A stretch of DNA of 64,000 nucleotides from Rhizobium sp. L51/94 (GCF_019355555.1 NZ_CP072143.1:300789-364788); one strand, 5' to 3'; counted from the stretch's first letter, positions 26,547-36,458 are shown. A program made the numbers and translations. The notes: generated by a model from the sequence alone, not told the origin.

Positions 26547-27210
26547 GAAGGCAATAGCCCGTGTTACGGACCGTGTGCAGAAGCTGGACCTCGAAGGGTT
26601 TGTCGATCTTGGCGCGAAGCCGGCTGATATGGGTTTCGACGACGCTGGTCTTCGGGTCGAAATGAAAGTCCCAGACCCGCTCCAGCAACATGGTGCGCGT
26701 CAGAACCCGGCCTTCGCCGCGCGTCAGTACCTCGAGCAAAGTGAACTCGCGCGGCTGCAGCTCGATCACCTGGCCCTGACGGGTGACGAGCCTGCGGACG
26801 AGATCGATTTCGAGGTCGGCGACGCGAAGGACAGTTTTCTCCTGCTGGATCGGCGGGCGACGGGCAAGCGCGTTAACGCGCGCCAACAACTCGGAGAATG
26901 CGAATGGCTTGGTCAGGTAGTCGTCGCCGCCGGCCTCCAGTCCCTCGACCCGGTCGTCGACCCCTCCGACCGACGTCAGAAAAATTGCCGGCGTTTTCAC
27001 CTGCGCGGCGCGAACCGCCCGGACCATCGACAGGCCGTCCAGCCCCGGAATCATCCGGTCGACGATCATCACATCGTAAGGGTTACGCGTTGCTTGAAAG
27101 AGCGCATCTCGTCCATCGGCGATGATGTCACAGACATGCCCCATCTCCAGAAAACCCTTGGAAATATATTGCGCCGTCTTGGGGTCGTCCTCGACGACGA
27201 GAATATGCAT
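26533..27210 (-). CDS. OmpR/PhoB-family response regulator (first pair)
   Basis: A 225-residue regulator. The receiver has the acidic pocket VVEDD, phospho-acceptor Asp51 (VMIVDRMIPG), Thr79 and Lys101 (YLTKPF). The C-terminal winged helix shows LQPREFTLLEVL, RTMLLERVWDFHFDPKTSVV and HISRLRAKID. It is transcribed leftwards with its kinase. A promoter region shared with the divergent small secreted protein (27211-27458) contains TTACAGATTCGTAACATAAG, which could be an operator. Confidence 0.92.
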   Translation of the reverse strand: MHILVVEDDPKTAQYISKGFLEMGHVCDIIADGRDALFQATRNPYDVMIVDRMIPGLDGLSMVRAVRAAQVKTPAIFLTSVGGVDDRVEGLEAGGDDYLTKPFAFSELLARVNALARRPPIQQEKTVLRVADLEIDLVRRLVTRQGQVIELQPREFTLLEVLTRGEGRVLTRTMLLERVWDFHFDPKTSVVETHISRLRAKIDKPFEVQLLHTVRNTGYCLHAPR

Positions 27211-27458
27211 GGGCTGTTGACGTCCTTCGCTTCAGACGGAATCCGGGGTTGCGCGCTTTGGTATCGCAGTATTGTGTCACCAACCTTAGCCGCACCTTAC
27301 AGATTCGTAACATAAGCCTCTGGTTTGCCTTACGAAACCGTATTGTTGCGGACAGAATGTCGTATGCGCAACCCAGTATAGCTTGATCTGCCGCCGATCA
27401 GAAATCGCATCGTGCGGAAGATCAATCACCGCCAAGTCGGTCATTCGGAGCTATTCAC

Positions 27459-27725
27459 ATGAGAACATCAATTGCCGCTGCCCTTTTTAATGTCGTTGCC
27501 CTGGCCGGCCTCGTTGCTCTTGCCATTCCTACCCACGCCGCTTCGGTGCCCTGCGAGGAAATGCTGAAGGACATGCGGGCGACCAAGGCCTCCGCAAAAT
27601 TGAGCGATGCCGACAAGACGAAGGTCGACGATCTTGAGGCAAAGGCCGTCGAGCGTTGCAATGCGGACGATGACACCCGGTCCGACAAGTTTCTGTCGGA
27701 AGCCATGAAGATCATGGGCAAGTGA
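27459..27725 (+). CDS. Small secreted protein (88 aa)
   Basis: Residues 1-28 form a Sec signal peptide ending in THAAS. The mature 60 residues are charged and helical, with two cysteines (PCEEML and VERCNADD) that may form one disulfide, and the frame ends in EAMKIMGK. It is 26 bp before a COG4705 membrane protein gene. A similar arrangement, small exported helical protein then COG4705, recurs at 36081/36616, so the small protein may be a periplasmic partner. No named family was recognised. Confidence 0.7.
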   Translation: MRTSIAAALFNVVALAGLVALAIPTHAASVPCEEMLKDMRATKASAKLSDADKTKVDDLEAKAVERCNADDDTRSDKFLSEAMKIMGK

Positions 27726-27751
27726 AGAACGCTGCGGCCAGGAGAGACGTC

Positions 27752-28543
27752 ATGAAAACAATTACCCTCATGGGCCCGGCGGAAGCGCTTAACCGTGTCC
27801 CGCGCGTCACCGTCGATTTCTGGCTCATCAAGTTGATGGCCGTGACGATGGGTGAAACAGCCGCCGACTATCTCGCCGTCAACCTCGGGCTGGGCTTGAC
27901 GGCGACGACGCTAATCATGACTGGTCTTCTCTTCGTCGGTTTGCAGATCCAGTATGCCCAGAAGCGCTATATTCCATACGTATACTGGACGGCGGTGGTG
28001 ATGATCAGCATTGTCGGGACTTTGGTCACTGACAACCTCGTCGACAATTTGGGCATCCCCCTGTTTGCGACGGTGATCGGGTTCACCATCGCCTTGGCCC
28101 TGACGTTTGTTGTCTGGAGGGTGCGTGAGGGTACGCTTTCGATCCATTCGATCTCGACTGACAGGCGGGAGATCTTCTACTGGTTGGCTATCCTTTTCAC
28201 CTTTGCACTTGGTACGGCCGTCGGCGATTGGATCGCCGAGGTGATGGGCCTTGGCTATGTGACGACGGGAATTCTGTTCGGCGTGATCATCGGCGCTATC
28301 GGCCTTGCTTACCGTTATCTGAAGCTCGACGCCGTCGTCGCCTTCTGGCTCGCCTACATCCTCACCAGACCGCTTGGCGCATCGTTGGGGGACTATCTGT
28401 CTCAGCCTATGGAGTATGGCGGACTTGGGCTGGGAACGATCTACACCAGCCTGCTGTTCCTCGCGGTGATCGTGCTCATCGTGGTCTATATGACGGCCCG
28501 ATACGCTTCCGAGGCTGACATGGAGCAGAAAGCTTCAATTTAA
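27752..28543 (+). CDS. COG4705-type polytopic membrane protein, copy 2
   Basis: 263 residues; ATG 27752 has GGAGAG about 7 bp upstream. The four repeat signatures are MGETAADYL, VGTLVTDNL, LGTAVGDWI and LGASLGDYL, in the same positions as in copy 1. The loop GTLSIHSISTDRREIFYWLA is nearly shared with copy 1, so the two are close paralogues. It is divergent from the first regulator/kinase pair and convergent with the second kinase. It is probably a transporter or membrane component controlled by one of these pairs. Confidence 0.75.
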   Translation: MKTITLMGPAEALNRVPRVTVDFWLIKLMAVTMGETAADYLAVNLGLGLTATTLIMTGLLFVGLQIQYAQKRYIPYVYWTAVVMISIVGTLVTDNLVDNLGIPLFATVIGFTIALALTFVVWRVREGTLSIHSISTDRREIFYWLAILFTFALGTAVGDWIAEVMGLGYVTTGILFGVIIGAIGLAYRYLKLDAVVAFWLAYILTRPLGASLGDYLSQPMEYGGLGLGTIYTSLLFLAVIVLIVVYMTARYASEADMEQKASI

Positions 28544-28625
28544 AGTCGATCTTCCTCCACGTTCGAACATCGACGCTAGCTAATAAGCAGACCGCGCATC
28601 AATAAGGTACGCGGTTTCCGCAAAC

Positions 28626-29996
28626 TTAAAGGAGCTTTGGAGTCAGCATTGGTATCACGAGCACGATTCGGCTTCCCTGGGCGGGCTGCTCTATTCCCAG
28701 TGCCATGCCATGCAGCCGGGCTATAGCCGATACAAGGCTAAGGCCCAGACCGTTGCCGGGCGTATGTCGGCTCGGCTCTGCTCGGTGGAAGCGGCGCAAA
28801 ACAGCTTCCGCTTCGGTGGGCGGAATTCCGCATCCGGTGTCTTCGACGATCAGACGGATAGCACCATCGATCTTCTCGAGTGTGACCGTCGCCCGTCCGC
28901 CAGCCGGGGTGAACTTAATGGCATTGTCGATCAGGTTGCCAATGGCCTCGAACAGCAGATTGGAATCACCCGACAGAGTCACGGCTGATCCCAGATGATT
29001 GCGGTAGGAAAGCGCGACATCGCGTTCCTCGGCGAAAGGCTCGTAGAACTCCATTGCGTCCTGTGCGATCTCCGCCAGATCGACGGGAAGAAACCCGGAC
29101 CGCCGTATCCCGTCCTCGACTTCCGAAATTCGCAACAGTGCGCTGAATGTCTTTAAAATGCCCTGCAGCTCGACCACGGCCTCGTCTACATATCGTCCGT
29201 AGTCCTCGACGGTCACGGCGCGCCGGCGTGCCCGTTCCAGGCCAGCCAGCATGCGGGTCAACGGCGTGCGCATGTCATGGGCGATATTGTCGCAGACGCC
29301 TTTGACCTCGTGCATCAGATGCTCGATCTCCTCCAGCATGTCGTTAACGACCGCAGCCAACCGGTCGATATCGCCACCGGCTCGGCCTGTCGGCAAGCGC
29401 TGCGCCAGATCACCATCCATGATCATCCGAGCGCTGCGGGTGATGCGCTCTATGCGTCGGATTGAGCCTGCTCCGACGAAGGCCGCTCCGAACAATCCCA
29501 AGACCGCTGTTACCACAGCACCTAGCAGCAGGGCGTTCGACAGCTGCTCGTTGAACTCGTGCTGTTCGGCAACACCCTGAGCAATCAGCAATTGCTCGCC
29601 GTGTTCAAGCCGCCTGACTACACCGCGAAACGGCAAACGGCGATCGCCGACGCGCACCTTAAAGTCGAACGGTGTTGTGGCGCTCGCTGCGTTGGATGGT
29701 AGGGGAATGTCGCTGCCGGCGAGCAACTTTCCGTTCGCGTCAAAGAGAGCGAATGATCGCTCGAGACTGAGACCGTTCGCCTGACGCGCGACCAGTCTTG
29801 TCCGGATCACATCCGGCGGCACATCCTGGAGCCCGGACATCTCCTTCAGCAGCCACTCATCCGTTCTCTGCGAGATGAAGTCGGAGGTTTGCCAGGCGAC
29901 GAAGGCGAAAAGACTTGCCGCCGCGATGCTGAACAGGACGAGGAATGTAAGCGCCAATCGGAAGCTGGTCGTCCGAACGAGTTCAATTAGCCGCAT
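28626..29996 (-). CDS. Sensor histidine kinase (second pair)
   Basis: A 456-residue kinase with membrane helices at about 11-33 and 154-177 and a periplasmic part of about 120 residues. HAMP follows, then the box CDNIAHDMRTPLTRML (His240), N box DNAIKFT, and G boxes VEDTGCGIPPTE and GNGLGLSLVSAI. It overlaps the start of the paired regulator gene by 14 bp, exactly as in the first pair, which suggests the pairs arose by duplication. Sensor sequences of the two kinases differ, so inputs may differ. Confidence 0.9.
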   Translation of the reverse strand: MRLIELVRTTSFRLALTFLVLFSIAAASLFAFVAWQTSDFISQRTDEWLLKEMSGLQDVPPDVIRTRLVARQANGLSLERSFALFDANGKLLAGSDIPLPSNAASATTPFDFKVRVGDRRLPFRGVVRRLEHGEQLLIAQGVAEQHEFNEQLSNALLLGAVVTAVLGLFGAAFVGAGSIRRIERITRSARMIMDGDLAQRLPTGRAGGDIDRLAAVVNDMLEEIEHLMHEVKGVCDNIAHDMRTPLTRMLAGLERARRRAVTVEDYGRYVDEAVVELQGILKTFSALLRISEVEDGIRRSGFLPVDLAEIAQDAMEFYEPFAEERDVALSYRNHLGSAVTLSGDSNLLFEAIGNLIDNAIKFTPAGGRATVTLEKIDGAIRLIVEDTGCGIPPTEAEAVLRRFHRAEPSRHTPGNGLGLSLVSAIARLHGMALGIEQPAQGSRIVLVIPMLTPKLL

Positions 29997-30666
29997 CTAG
30001 AACATATCCTGATCCACGCATCGTCTTGATCATCGGCGGCAGGCCCGCCAAGTCGACCTTTTTGCGTAATTTGCTGATATGAACATCGATGACGTTGGTG
30101 GGTTCGTTGTAGCGATAATTCCAGACCTCCTCGAACAGCATGGTCCGGGTGACGACCTGGCCAGAATGGCGCATCAGATATTGCAGCAGCTTCATCTCCC
30201 TTGGCAGCAGATCGAGCAATCGTCCCGCCCGCCTGACAACATGGTTCAGAAGGTCGACTTCGAGATCGCCGACCTTCAGCACGGTTTCATGGGCGACGCT
30301 GTAGCGGCGGCGGACGAGGACATCGATCCTCGCGGTCAGTTCGAGCGCCTCGAAGGGCTTTGTCAGATAGTCGTCGCCGCCCGCCTTCAACCCCCGGATG
30401 CGTTCGTCGACTGCCGATAGCGCACTGAGGATCAACACGGGAGTCTGAACACCCGCCGTCCTCAGGGTCGCCAGCAATCCCAAGCCGTCCAGGCTGCCCG
30501 GCAACATTCGGTCGAGAACGATGGCATCAAAATTTTCAGAGACGGCTTTCACCAGTCCCTCGCGTCCGTCGTGCGAACAGGCGACCTCGCAGCCATTGTC
30601 GACCAAAGCCGCTTCGATCTCGGCAGCGGTCTTCACATCGTCCTCGATCACCAAGATTCTCGACAC
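29983..30666 (-). CDS. OmpR-family response regulator (second pair)
   Basis: A 227-residue regulator starting at GTG 30666, chosen because GGAG lies 6 bp upstream; a longer start is possible. Receiver: VIEDD, Asp52 (IVLDRMLPG) and Lys (YLTKPF). The winged helix has LLPREMKLLQYLM, RTMLFEEVWNYRYNEPTNVI and HISKLRKKVD. It is divergent from the third regulator gene across a 127-bp region, so the two probably share control sequences. Confidence 0.92.
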   Translation of the reverse strand: MSRILVIEDDVKTAAEIEAALVDNGCEVACSHDGREGLVKAVSENFDAIVLDRMLPGSLDGLGLLATLRTAGVQTPVLILSALSAVDERIRGLKAGGDDYLTKPFEALELTARIDVLVRRRYSVAHETVLKVGDLEVDLLNHVVRRAGRLLDLLPREMKLLQYLMRHSGQVVTRTMLFEEVWNYRYNEPTNVIDVHISKLRKKVDLAGLPPMIKTMRGSGYVLDAAN

Positions 30667-30793
30667 ATTTTCTCCAAGGAGCAAGCCTTATACGGCTGGC
30701 ATATGGTCAGACTGCTGTGCGACCTTATATGTGCGAAGACTAATCGGGTTTCGCCCAAACATGAAAATATTTTAATCTAACGGTTGGGATGCC

Positions 30794-31507
30794 ATGCGGG
30801 TGCTAGTCGTAGAGGACGATGATAAGACCGCTCACTACCTTGTACGGGGTTTGTCGGAGGCCGGAATGGTCATCGACCGCGCCGCGGATGGCGAACTCGG
30901 CCTGGCACTCGCCAGCGAAGACATCTATGACGCGTTGATCGTCGACCGCCTGCTGCCGAAGATGAGCGGCATTGATCTGGTCCTGGCCCTTCGTTGTCAG
31001 CAAAACCCGGTGCCGATCCTGATGCTGAGCGCGCTCGGCAATCCGCTCGATCGGGTGGAAGGTCTTCGCGCCGGCTGCGACGACTACCTCGCCAAGCCTT
31101 ATGCCTTCGGCGAGCTGATGGCGCGGCTGCAGTCCATCGCGCGGCGGCATGACGGTGCCGCGCACGGGGCGGTGCTGACGGCCGGCGATCTCACCCTCGA
31201 TATCCAGCAGCGGATCGCTATGCGGGCCGGAGGGGCTATCTCGCTGCAGTTTCGCGAATGTCTGCTTCTACAGACGCTGATGCGGCATGCCAATGCCGTC
31301 GTCACCCGTTCCATGCTGCTGGAGGCGGCCTGGGACTATGCCTTCGAGCCGCGCGGCAACATCATCGACATGCACATCCATCGGCTCCGCCGCAAGATCG
31401 ACCATGGCCATGCCTTCGACTTGATCCAAACGATACCGGGTGTCGGTTACCGGCTGGCCACGGGGCCGGAGAGGGCGCAGCCTGCCGGCAAGACAGCGGC
31501 TCCTTAA
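30794..31507 (+). CDS. OmpR-family response regulator without adjacent kinase
   Basis: A 237-residue regulator. Receiver: VVEDD, Asp51 (ALIVDRLLPK), Lys101 (YLAKPY, where Ala replaces the usual Thr). The winged helix has LQFRECLLLQTLM, RSMLLEAAWDYAFEPRGNII and HIHRLRRKID. No kinase gene follows; the next genes are an RND efflux adaptor and pump on the same strand. It may be phosphorylated by one of the two neighbouring kinases, or act as the local regulator of the pump. Confidence 0.9.
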   Translation: MRVLVVEDDDKTAHYLVRGLSEAGMVIDRAADGELGLALASEDIYDALIVDRLLPKMSGIDLVLALRCQQNPVPILMLSALGNPLDRVEGLRAGCDDYLAKPYAFGELMARLQSIARRHDGAAHGAVLTAGDLTLDIQQRIAMRAGGAISLQFRECLLLQTLMRHANAVVTRSMLLEAAWDYAFEPRGNIIDMHIHRLRRKIDHGHAFDLIQTIPGVGYRLATGPERAQPAGKTAAP

Positions 31508-31610
31508 ACTTTTTTTCATCTTCGCGCGATTTGCCGTCCATGCGCCGACCCGCACTGTGATGCTGCGATGCACCAATCCGTATCGCCAAGTCCAGTTGAG
31601 CGAGCGCCCC

Positions 31611-32828
31611 ATGAATCATGATGCAATTCCGACGAAACCCGCCGTTGACACCAACCCGCGCCGCCCGCGGGACAGGGCCATCCTTGGCAGCCTCGCATTC
31701 CTGCTGGTTGCCGGAACCACCGTTTCGGTCTTCTGGCCGGCACAGAAGAGCGTGTCGGCACAATCGCCCAAGGCCGCTGCCGCAGCGATACCGGTGGACA
31801 CCGCGTCCGTGACGATGCAGGACCTGCCCATCGAGCGGTCCGGCCTCGGCGTGGTGACGCCGCTGACCGCCGTCGACGTCAAGGTGCGTGTCGATGGGCA
31901 GCTGCAAAAGGTGCTGTTTTCCGAGGGCCAGACCGTCCATGCCGGCGATGCCATCGCCCAGATCGATCCGCGCCCCTATGACGCCGCCCTGGCGCAGGCG
32001 CAGGCGAGCCTGCAGAAGGACATGGCCCAGCTCGCCAGCAACAAGCTTGACGAGGCGAGGGCTAGGCGCCTGACCACCTCGGGCGGCGGCACGACCCAGG
32101 CCGCCGATCTGGCGACGGCGCAGGTCGCGGTCCTCCAGGCGACGGTCGATGGCGATCAGGCGGCGGTGGATATCGCCAAGCTTAACCTCAGCTTTGCCAC
32201 GGTCACCGCGCCGATCTCCGGGCGTGCGGGTCTGCGAACCGCCGAACAGGGGGCAATCGTCCACAGCAGCGATACGGCCGGCATCGTGACGATCACCCAG
32301 ATGCATCCGATTGCGGTCGAGTTCACGCTGCCGCAGGACGAGGTCCCGGCCTTAGTCGATGGCCAGTCCGAAGGCGTTCTGGCGGTTTCCGTCGACAGTC
32401 GCGATGGCTCCAAGCATCTGGGGGACGGCAGACTTTCGGTGATCGACAGCCAGGTCGACACCACGACCGGCATGATCAAACTCAAGGCCGAGTTTGCCAA
32501 CGGCAATCTTGCACTGTGGCCGGGCGAACTGGTGACTGCGCGGATTGTGCTGAGAACGGAAAAGAACCAGACGGTCGTGCCATCGGCGGCCATCCAAAAC
32601 GGCCAGACCGGACCCTATGTTTTCGTCATGAAGCCGGATCAAACCGTGGCCACGTCATCGGTCAAGACCGGACCGGTGGTCGATGGCATGACGAGCTTGC
32701 TCTCCGGCGCGGCAACTGGGGACAAAGTTGTCATTTCCGGCCAATCGAGGCTCACGGACGGAACGAAGATCGCACCGAAGTTAGCGGTACTGCAAAAGGT
32801 CGCCAGCGCCGGGAAGATCGCTCAATGA
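31611..32828 (+). CDS. RND efflux periplasmic adaptor (MdtA type)
   Basis: 405 residues from ATG 31611; longer in-frame starts upstream are less likely because the membrane anchor (about residues 22-42) should be near the N-terminus. Conserved adaptor features: SGLGVVTPLTAVDVKVRVDG, ALAQAQASLQKDMAQLASNK hairpin, VTAPISGRAGLRTAEQGAIV, and the barrel MHPIAVEFTLPQDEVPAL. Its stop overlaps the pump gene start by 4 bp (ATGA). Together with an outer-membrane channel encoded elsewhere it would expel drugs, bile-like agents or metals. Confidence 0.9.
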   Translation: MNHDAIPTKPAVDTNPRRPRDRAILGSLAFLLVAGTTVSVFWPAQKSVSAQSPKAAAAAIPVDTASVTMQDLPIERSGLGVVTPLTAVDVKVRVDGQLQKVLFSEGQTVHAGDAIAQIDPRPYDAALAQAQASLQKDMAQLASNKLDEARARRLTTSGGGTTQAADLATAQVAVLQATVDGDQAAVDIAKLNLSFATVTAPISGRAGLRTAEQGAIVHSSDTAGIVTITQMHPIAVEFTLPQDEVPALVDGQSEGVLAVSVDSRDGSKHLGDGRLSVIDSQVDTTTGMIKLKAEFANGNLALWPGELVTARIVLRTEKNQTVVPSAAIQNGQTGPYVFVMKPDQTVATSSVKTGPVVDGMTSLLSGAATGDKVVISGQSRLTDGTKIAPKLAVLQKVASAGKIAQ

Positions 32829-35800
32829 GCATTTCCGAGGTCTTTATTCGCCGCCGCGTCGGTACGTGCCTGCTGGCGCTCGGCATGATTTTGTTAGGCT
32901 CTGTCGCCTATTCGAAACTGCCCGTCGCCTCGCTGCCGCAAGTCGATTTTCCGACGATCGAGATATCAGCGACATTGCCGGGGGCTAGCGCCGATACGAT
33001 GGCAACGTCTGTTGCTACCCCGCTGGAAAACCAGCTCTCGACCGTCTCCGGCGTGTCGCAGATGACCTCGACGAGTTCGTCCGGCCGCACCAGCATCACC
33101 ATGCAGTTCGATCTCAACCGTGACCTGACCAGTGCCGCCCAGGACGTGCAGGCGGCGATCAGCGCCGCCAGCGGCCAGCTGCCGAAGGATCTACCAAGCG
33201 CACCGACATTCCACAAAACCAACCCCGCGGAAGTAACCTTCCTGACCTTGGCGCTGACATCTGACCGGCTACCGCTGACGGAACTTGATCACTACGCCGA
33301 AGACATCATCGCGCAGCAAATATCGCAGATGAGCGGCGTTGGGCTTGTCGACTATCACGGGCCGCAGCGCCCTTCGATCCGCCTTCGTCTCGATCCGGAC
33401 AAGCTCGCGTCGCGTGGGCTGACGCTTGAGGACGTTCGCACGATCGTTGGAACGCAGACCCTGAACGCGCCGAAGGGATCTGTGTCCGGCGACGGTCGCA
33501 CAACGGTTCTTGACGCCACTGACCAGATTGTCGACGTCCCGGCCTATCAATCGATGGTGGTCGCCTACCGCAACGGCGCGCCGATCTATGTCAAGGATCT
33601 TGGAACGGTGATCACCGGGCCAGTGGACACGCACCAGGCGGCCTGGCTGCAGGACAGCCGCTCGGTCATGCTCGACATCCACAAGATGGCCGGGTCCAAC
33701 ATTCTCAGCACGACGCAGGCCATCAAGGACCGGCTTTCGGCGCTTCAGGCCGCCCTTCCTGCGGGCATCACGCTTTCCGTCGTCGGCGACCGCACCCAGA
33801 TCATCACCTCCTCCGTCTCCGACGTACAGATGACGATGCTGATCACCATCGGCCTCGTAGTGATGGTCATCTTCGCCTTCCTGCGCAATGTCTGGGCGAC
33901 CGTCATTCCCGCCGTGACGATTCCGCTGTCACTGGTCGGCACCTTCGCGGTCATGTACTTGCTCGGCTACAGCCTCGACAACCTGTCGCTGATGGGGCTG
34001 ACCATCGCCGTGGGCTTCGTCGTCGATGACGCGATCGTCGTGATCGAAAATATCGTCCGGCATCTGGAGCAGGGAAAGTCCAAGCTGCAGGCGGCGATCG
34101 AAGGCGCGAGGGAGGTCAATTTCACCATCATCTCGATGACCATCTCGCTGATCGCGGTGTTCATTCCGATCCTGCTGATGGGCGGTATCGTTGGCCGGCT
34201 TTTCCGGGAGTTCGCCGTCACCGTCAGCGTCGCCATCCTGGTGTCTGGTCTGGTGTCGTTGACGGTGACGCCGATGCTGTGCGCCTGGCTGATCAGGCAC
34301 GATCACCAGCAGACGCATGGCAGGCTCTATCTGTGGTCGGAGCGCTTCTTGGACGCCTGCACGCGGGGATACGGGCATTGCCTGGACATAGTCCTGCGCA
34401 ATCGCCTGCCCACGCTGTTTGTCGCATTCGCAACGCTTGCCGCGACGCTCTGGCTGTATACGTCGATGCCCAAGGGCTTTTTGCCGCAGCAGGACACCGG
34501 CTACATCCAGGCGCAGGCGCAGGCGGCCACCGACATTTCCTTCGAGGCGATGTCTAAGAATATGCAGGCACTCGGCAAGATCATCACCGTTGATCCGGCC
34601 GTCGAGAACGTTGCCTACTGGATCAATCCGAGCCCGTCGGCCGCCGTCGGTCAGGTGCAGATCAACCTCAAGCAGTTTGGCACGCGAAGCCCGGCCGCCG
34701 ACGTGATGGCGCGGCTGAAGAAGGCGACCGCCAATCTCGAGGGCCTAACGATCGGCATGCAGGTGCGTCAGGACATCCAGGTCGGCGGGCGGTCCTCGGC
34801 CTCGCAGTGTCAGTATACGTTGCAGGACCCGGACGCAGCCGAACTCGACAAATGGGCGGCGGTCATGGGCAAGACGATGGCCGCCCTGCCGGAATTGCAG
34901 GACGTCATCTCCGACCAGCAGACGGCGGCGACCAGCGTGACGCTCGACATCGACCGCACCACGGCCTCGCGGCTTGGCGTCGATGCCGAAACCATCGACA
35001 ACACGCTCTACGACGCCTTCGGCCAGCGGCAGGTTGCCACCCTGTTTACCCAAGTCAGCCAGTATCACGTCGTCATGGAGGTCGACCCACGCTTTGCCCT
35101 GACGACGGAGGCGCTCAGCCATCTCTACGTCCGCTCGTCGACTACCGACAAGCTCATTCCCTTGAGCATTCTCGGGACATTGAGAAATGGCGTCACGCCC
35201 GTGTCGGTCAATCACCAGGGATCGATGCCGGCAACGACGCTGTCGTTCAATTTAGAGCCGGGCTTCGCGCTCAGTGATGCCGTGACGTCCATCCACGCGG
35301 CAGAGGTGTCCGTCGGAATGCCCGTTACCGTGATCGGTTCGTTCCAGGGAACGGCGCAGGCTTTCCAAGACTCCATGGCAAGCGAACCCTATCTGATCAT
35401 GGCCGCCGTCATCGCCGTCTATATCGTTCTCGGCGTGCTCTACGAAAGCGCGATCCACCCGCTGACGATCATATCGACACTGCCGTCCGCCGGTCTCGGC
35501 GCGCTGCTTGCCCTAAAATTGTTCGGTCAGGACCTTTCTATCATGGGCATGATCGGCATCATCCTCCTGATCGGTATCGTCAAGAAGAACGCCATCATGA
35601 TGATCGACTTCGCGCTGGAAGCCGAGCGGCATCAAGGGATGAGCCCGGCAGAGGCGATCCGCCAAGCTTGCCTGCTGCGCTTCCGGCCGATCATGATGAC
35701 CACCCTTGCGGCGCTCCTTGGTGCCGTCCCACTGGCGATCGGGGCCGGACCCGGCTCTGAGCTGCGGGTGCCGCTTGGCATCGCCATTGTCGGGGGTCTG

Positions 35801-35911
35801 ATCGTTTCGCAGGTGCTGACGCTGTTCACTACGCCGGTCATCTATCTGATGCTGGGGAGGCTGACGCAAAGAACTAGCAGGGAGCCGTCCGAGGCGGCCA
35901 TGGCCCACTGA
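32825..35911 (+). CDS. RND multidrug efflux pump (MdtB/MdtC type)
   Basis: A 1028-residue hydrophobe/amphiphile efflux pump starting MSISEVFIRRRVGTCLLALG. It has the typical two-fold layout: 12 membrane helices and two large periplasmic loops. The proton-relay aspartates lie in VGFVVDDAIVVIENIVRHLE and the second-half motifs in GMIGIILLIGIVKKNAIMMI. Length matches MdtB/MdtC. It is translationally coupled to the adaptor and ends before a strong hairpin terminator. The upstream orphan regulator suggests inducible control. Confidence 0.92.
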   Translation: MSISEVFIRRRVGTCLLALGMILLGSVAYSKLPVASLPQVDFPTIEISATLPGASADTMATSVATPLENQLSTVSGVSQMTSTSSSGRTSITMQFDLNRDLTSAAQDVQAAISAASGQLPKDLPSAPTFHKTNPAEVTFLTLALTSDRLPLTELDHYAEDIIAQQISQMSGVGLVDYHGPQRPSIRLRLDPDKLASRGLTLEDVRTIVGTQTLNAPKGSVSGDGRTTVLDATDQIVDVPAYQSMVVAYRNGAPIYVKDLGTVITGPVDTHQAAWLQDSRSVMLDIHKMAGSNILSTTQAIKDRLSALQAALPAGITLSVVGDRTQIITSSVSDVQMTMLITIGLVVMVIFAFLRNVWATVIPAVTIPLSLVGTFAVMYLLGYSLDNLSLMGLTIAVGFVVDDAIVVIENIVRHLEQGKSKLQAAIEGAREVNFTIISMTISLIAVFIPILLMGGIVGRLFREFAVTVSVAILVSGLVSLTVTPMLCAWLIRHDHQQTHGRLYLWSERFLDACTRGYGHCLDIVLRNRLPTLFVAFATLAATLWLYTSMPKGFLPQQDTGYIQAQAQAATDISFEAMSKNMQALGKIITVDPAVENVAYWINPSPSAAVGQVQINLKQFGTRSPAADVMARLKKATANLEGLTIGMQVRQDIQVGGRSSASQCQYTLQDPDAAELDKWAAVMGKTMAALPELQDVISDQQTAATSVTLDIDRTTASRLGVDAETIDNTLYDAFGQRQVATLFTQVSQYHVVMEVDPRFALTTEALSHLYVRSSTTDKLIPLSILGTLRNGVTPVSVNHQGSMPATTLSFNLEPGFALSDAVTSIHAAEVSVGMPVTVIGSFQGTAQAFQDSMASEPYLIMAAVIAVYIVLGVLYESAIHPLTIISTLPSAGLGALLALKLFGQDLSIMGMIGIILLIGIVKKNAIMMIDFALEAERHQGMSPAEAIRQACLLRFRPIMMTTLAALLGAVPLAIGAGPGSELRVPLGIAIVGGLIVSQVLTLFTTPVIYLMLGRLTQRTSREPSEAAMAH

Positions 35912-35943
35912 GGGCCAACGGTCCGCCTACCGCTTCTGCGGCG

Positions 35944-35977
35944 CGATAGAGACGCCATCCTTCGAGCGTCTCTATCG
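35944..35977 (+). terminator. Rho-independent-like terminator after the RND operon
   Basis: CGATAGAGACGC, a 10-base loop, then GCGTCTCTATCG: a perfect 12-bp stem, 33 bp after the pump stop. There is no long T-run but the position is as expected. Confidence 0.6.
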
Positions 35978-36080
35978 ACATTACCAAATGGTATGGTGCG
36001 AGCGAGGTGTCCGTAAGCAAACCGCTTCATTGTGCACTGCAGCGTGGCGCCTTTGCTGCGCGGTTCAAACCGAGGCGACG

Positions 36081-36458
36081 ATGAAAAAACTGATGCTGAT
36101 CCTCTCTATCCTGGTGCCTCCGGCGCTGATGGCGACCTCTCTGCCGGTGACCGCATTTGCTGCGGCACAGAGCGGACTTGGCGATCTCTCGGCCTTCGAA
36201 TCAATTGCGGCCGATACGCTTCGTCTCGTGAAAGCGGGCGACCTGGGCGGTGCAAAAAATCGCATCACTGACTTTGAGACCGCCTGGGACGCTGCCGAAC
36301 CAAAACTGTATGCAGCAGATAAGCAACGCTGGGGCGTAATCGACGATGCAGCCGACGGCGCGATCTCTTCGCTGCGCAAGGGAAAGCCCGACGTACACAA
36401 TGTGGAATCTGCGCTAATTAAACTCACGAATACATTAGGAAACTCCGCTTCCAAATAG
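36081..36458 (+). CDS. Small secreted helical protein (125 aa)
   Basis: A signal peptide (MKKLMLILSILVPPALMATS to about residue 29, ending AFAAAQ) precedes a helical domain: LSAFESIAADTLRLVKAGDL, RITDFETAWDAAEPKLYAAD, WGVIDDAADGAISSLRKGKP. I recall this pattern in rhizobial proteins of unknown function lying next to COG4705 genes, as it does here (157 bp before copy 3). The repeated short helices suggest a periplasmic helical bundle. It is the second small exported protein paired with a COG4705 gene in the island. Confidence 0.7.
   Translation: MKKLMLILSILVPPALMATSLPVTAFAAAQSGLGDLSAFESIAADTLRLVKAGDLGGAKNRITDFETAWDAAEPKLYAADKQRWGVIDDAADGAISSLRKGKPDVHNVESALIKLTNTLGNSASK

Noticed and set aside
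32516..32824. N-terminal extension of the RND pump by 103 codons
   Set aside because: The extension overlaps the adaptor gene in another frame and is not membrane-like; ATG 32825 with ATGA overlap is the natural start.
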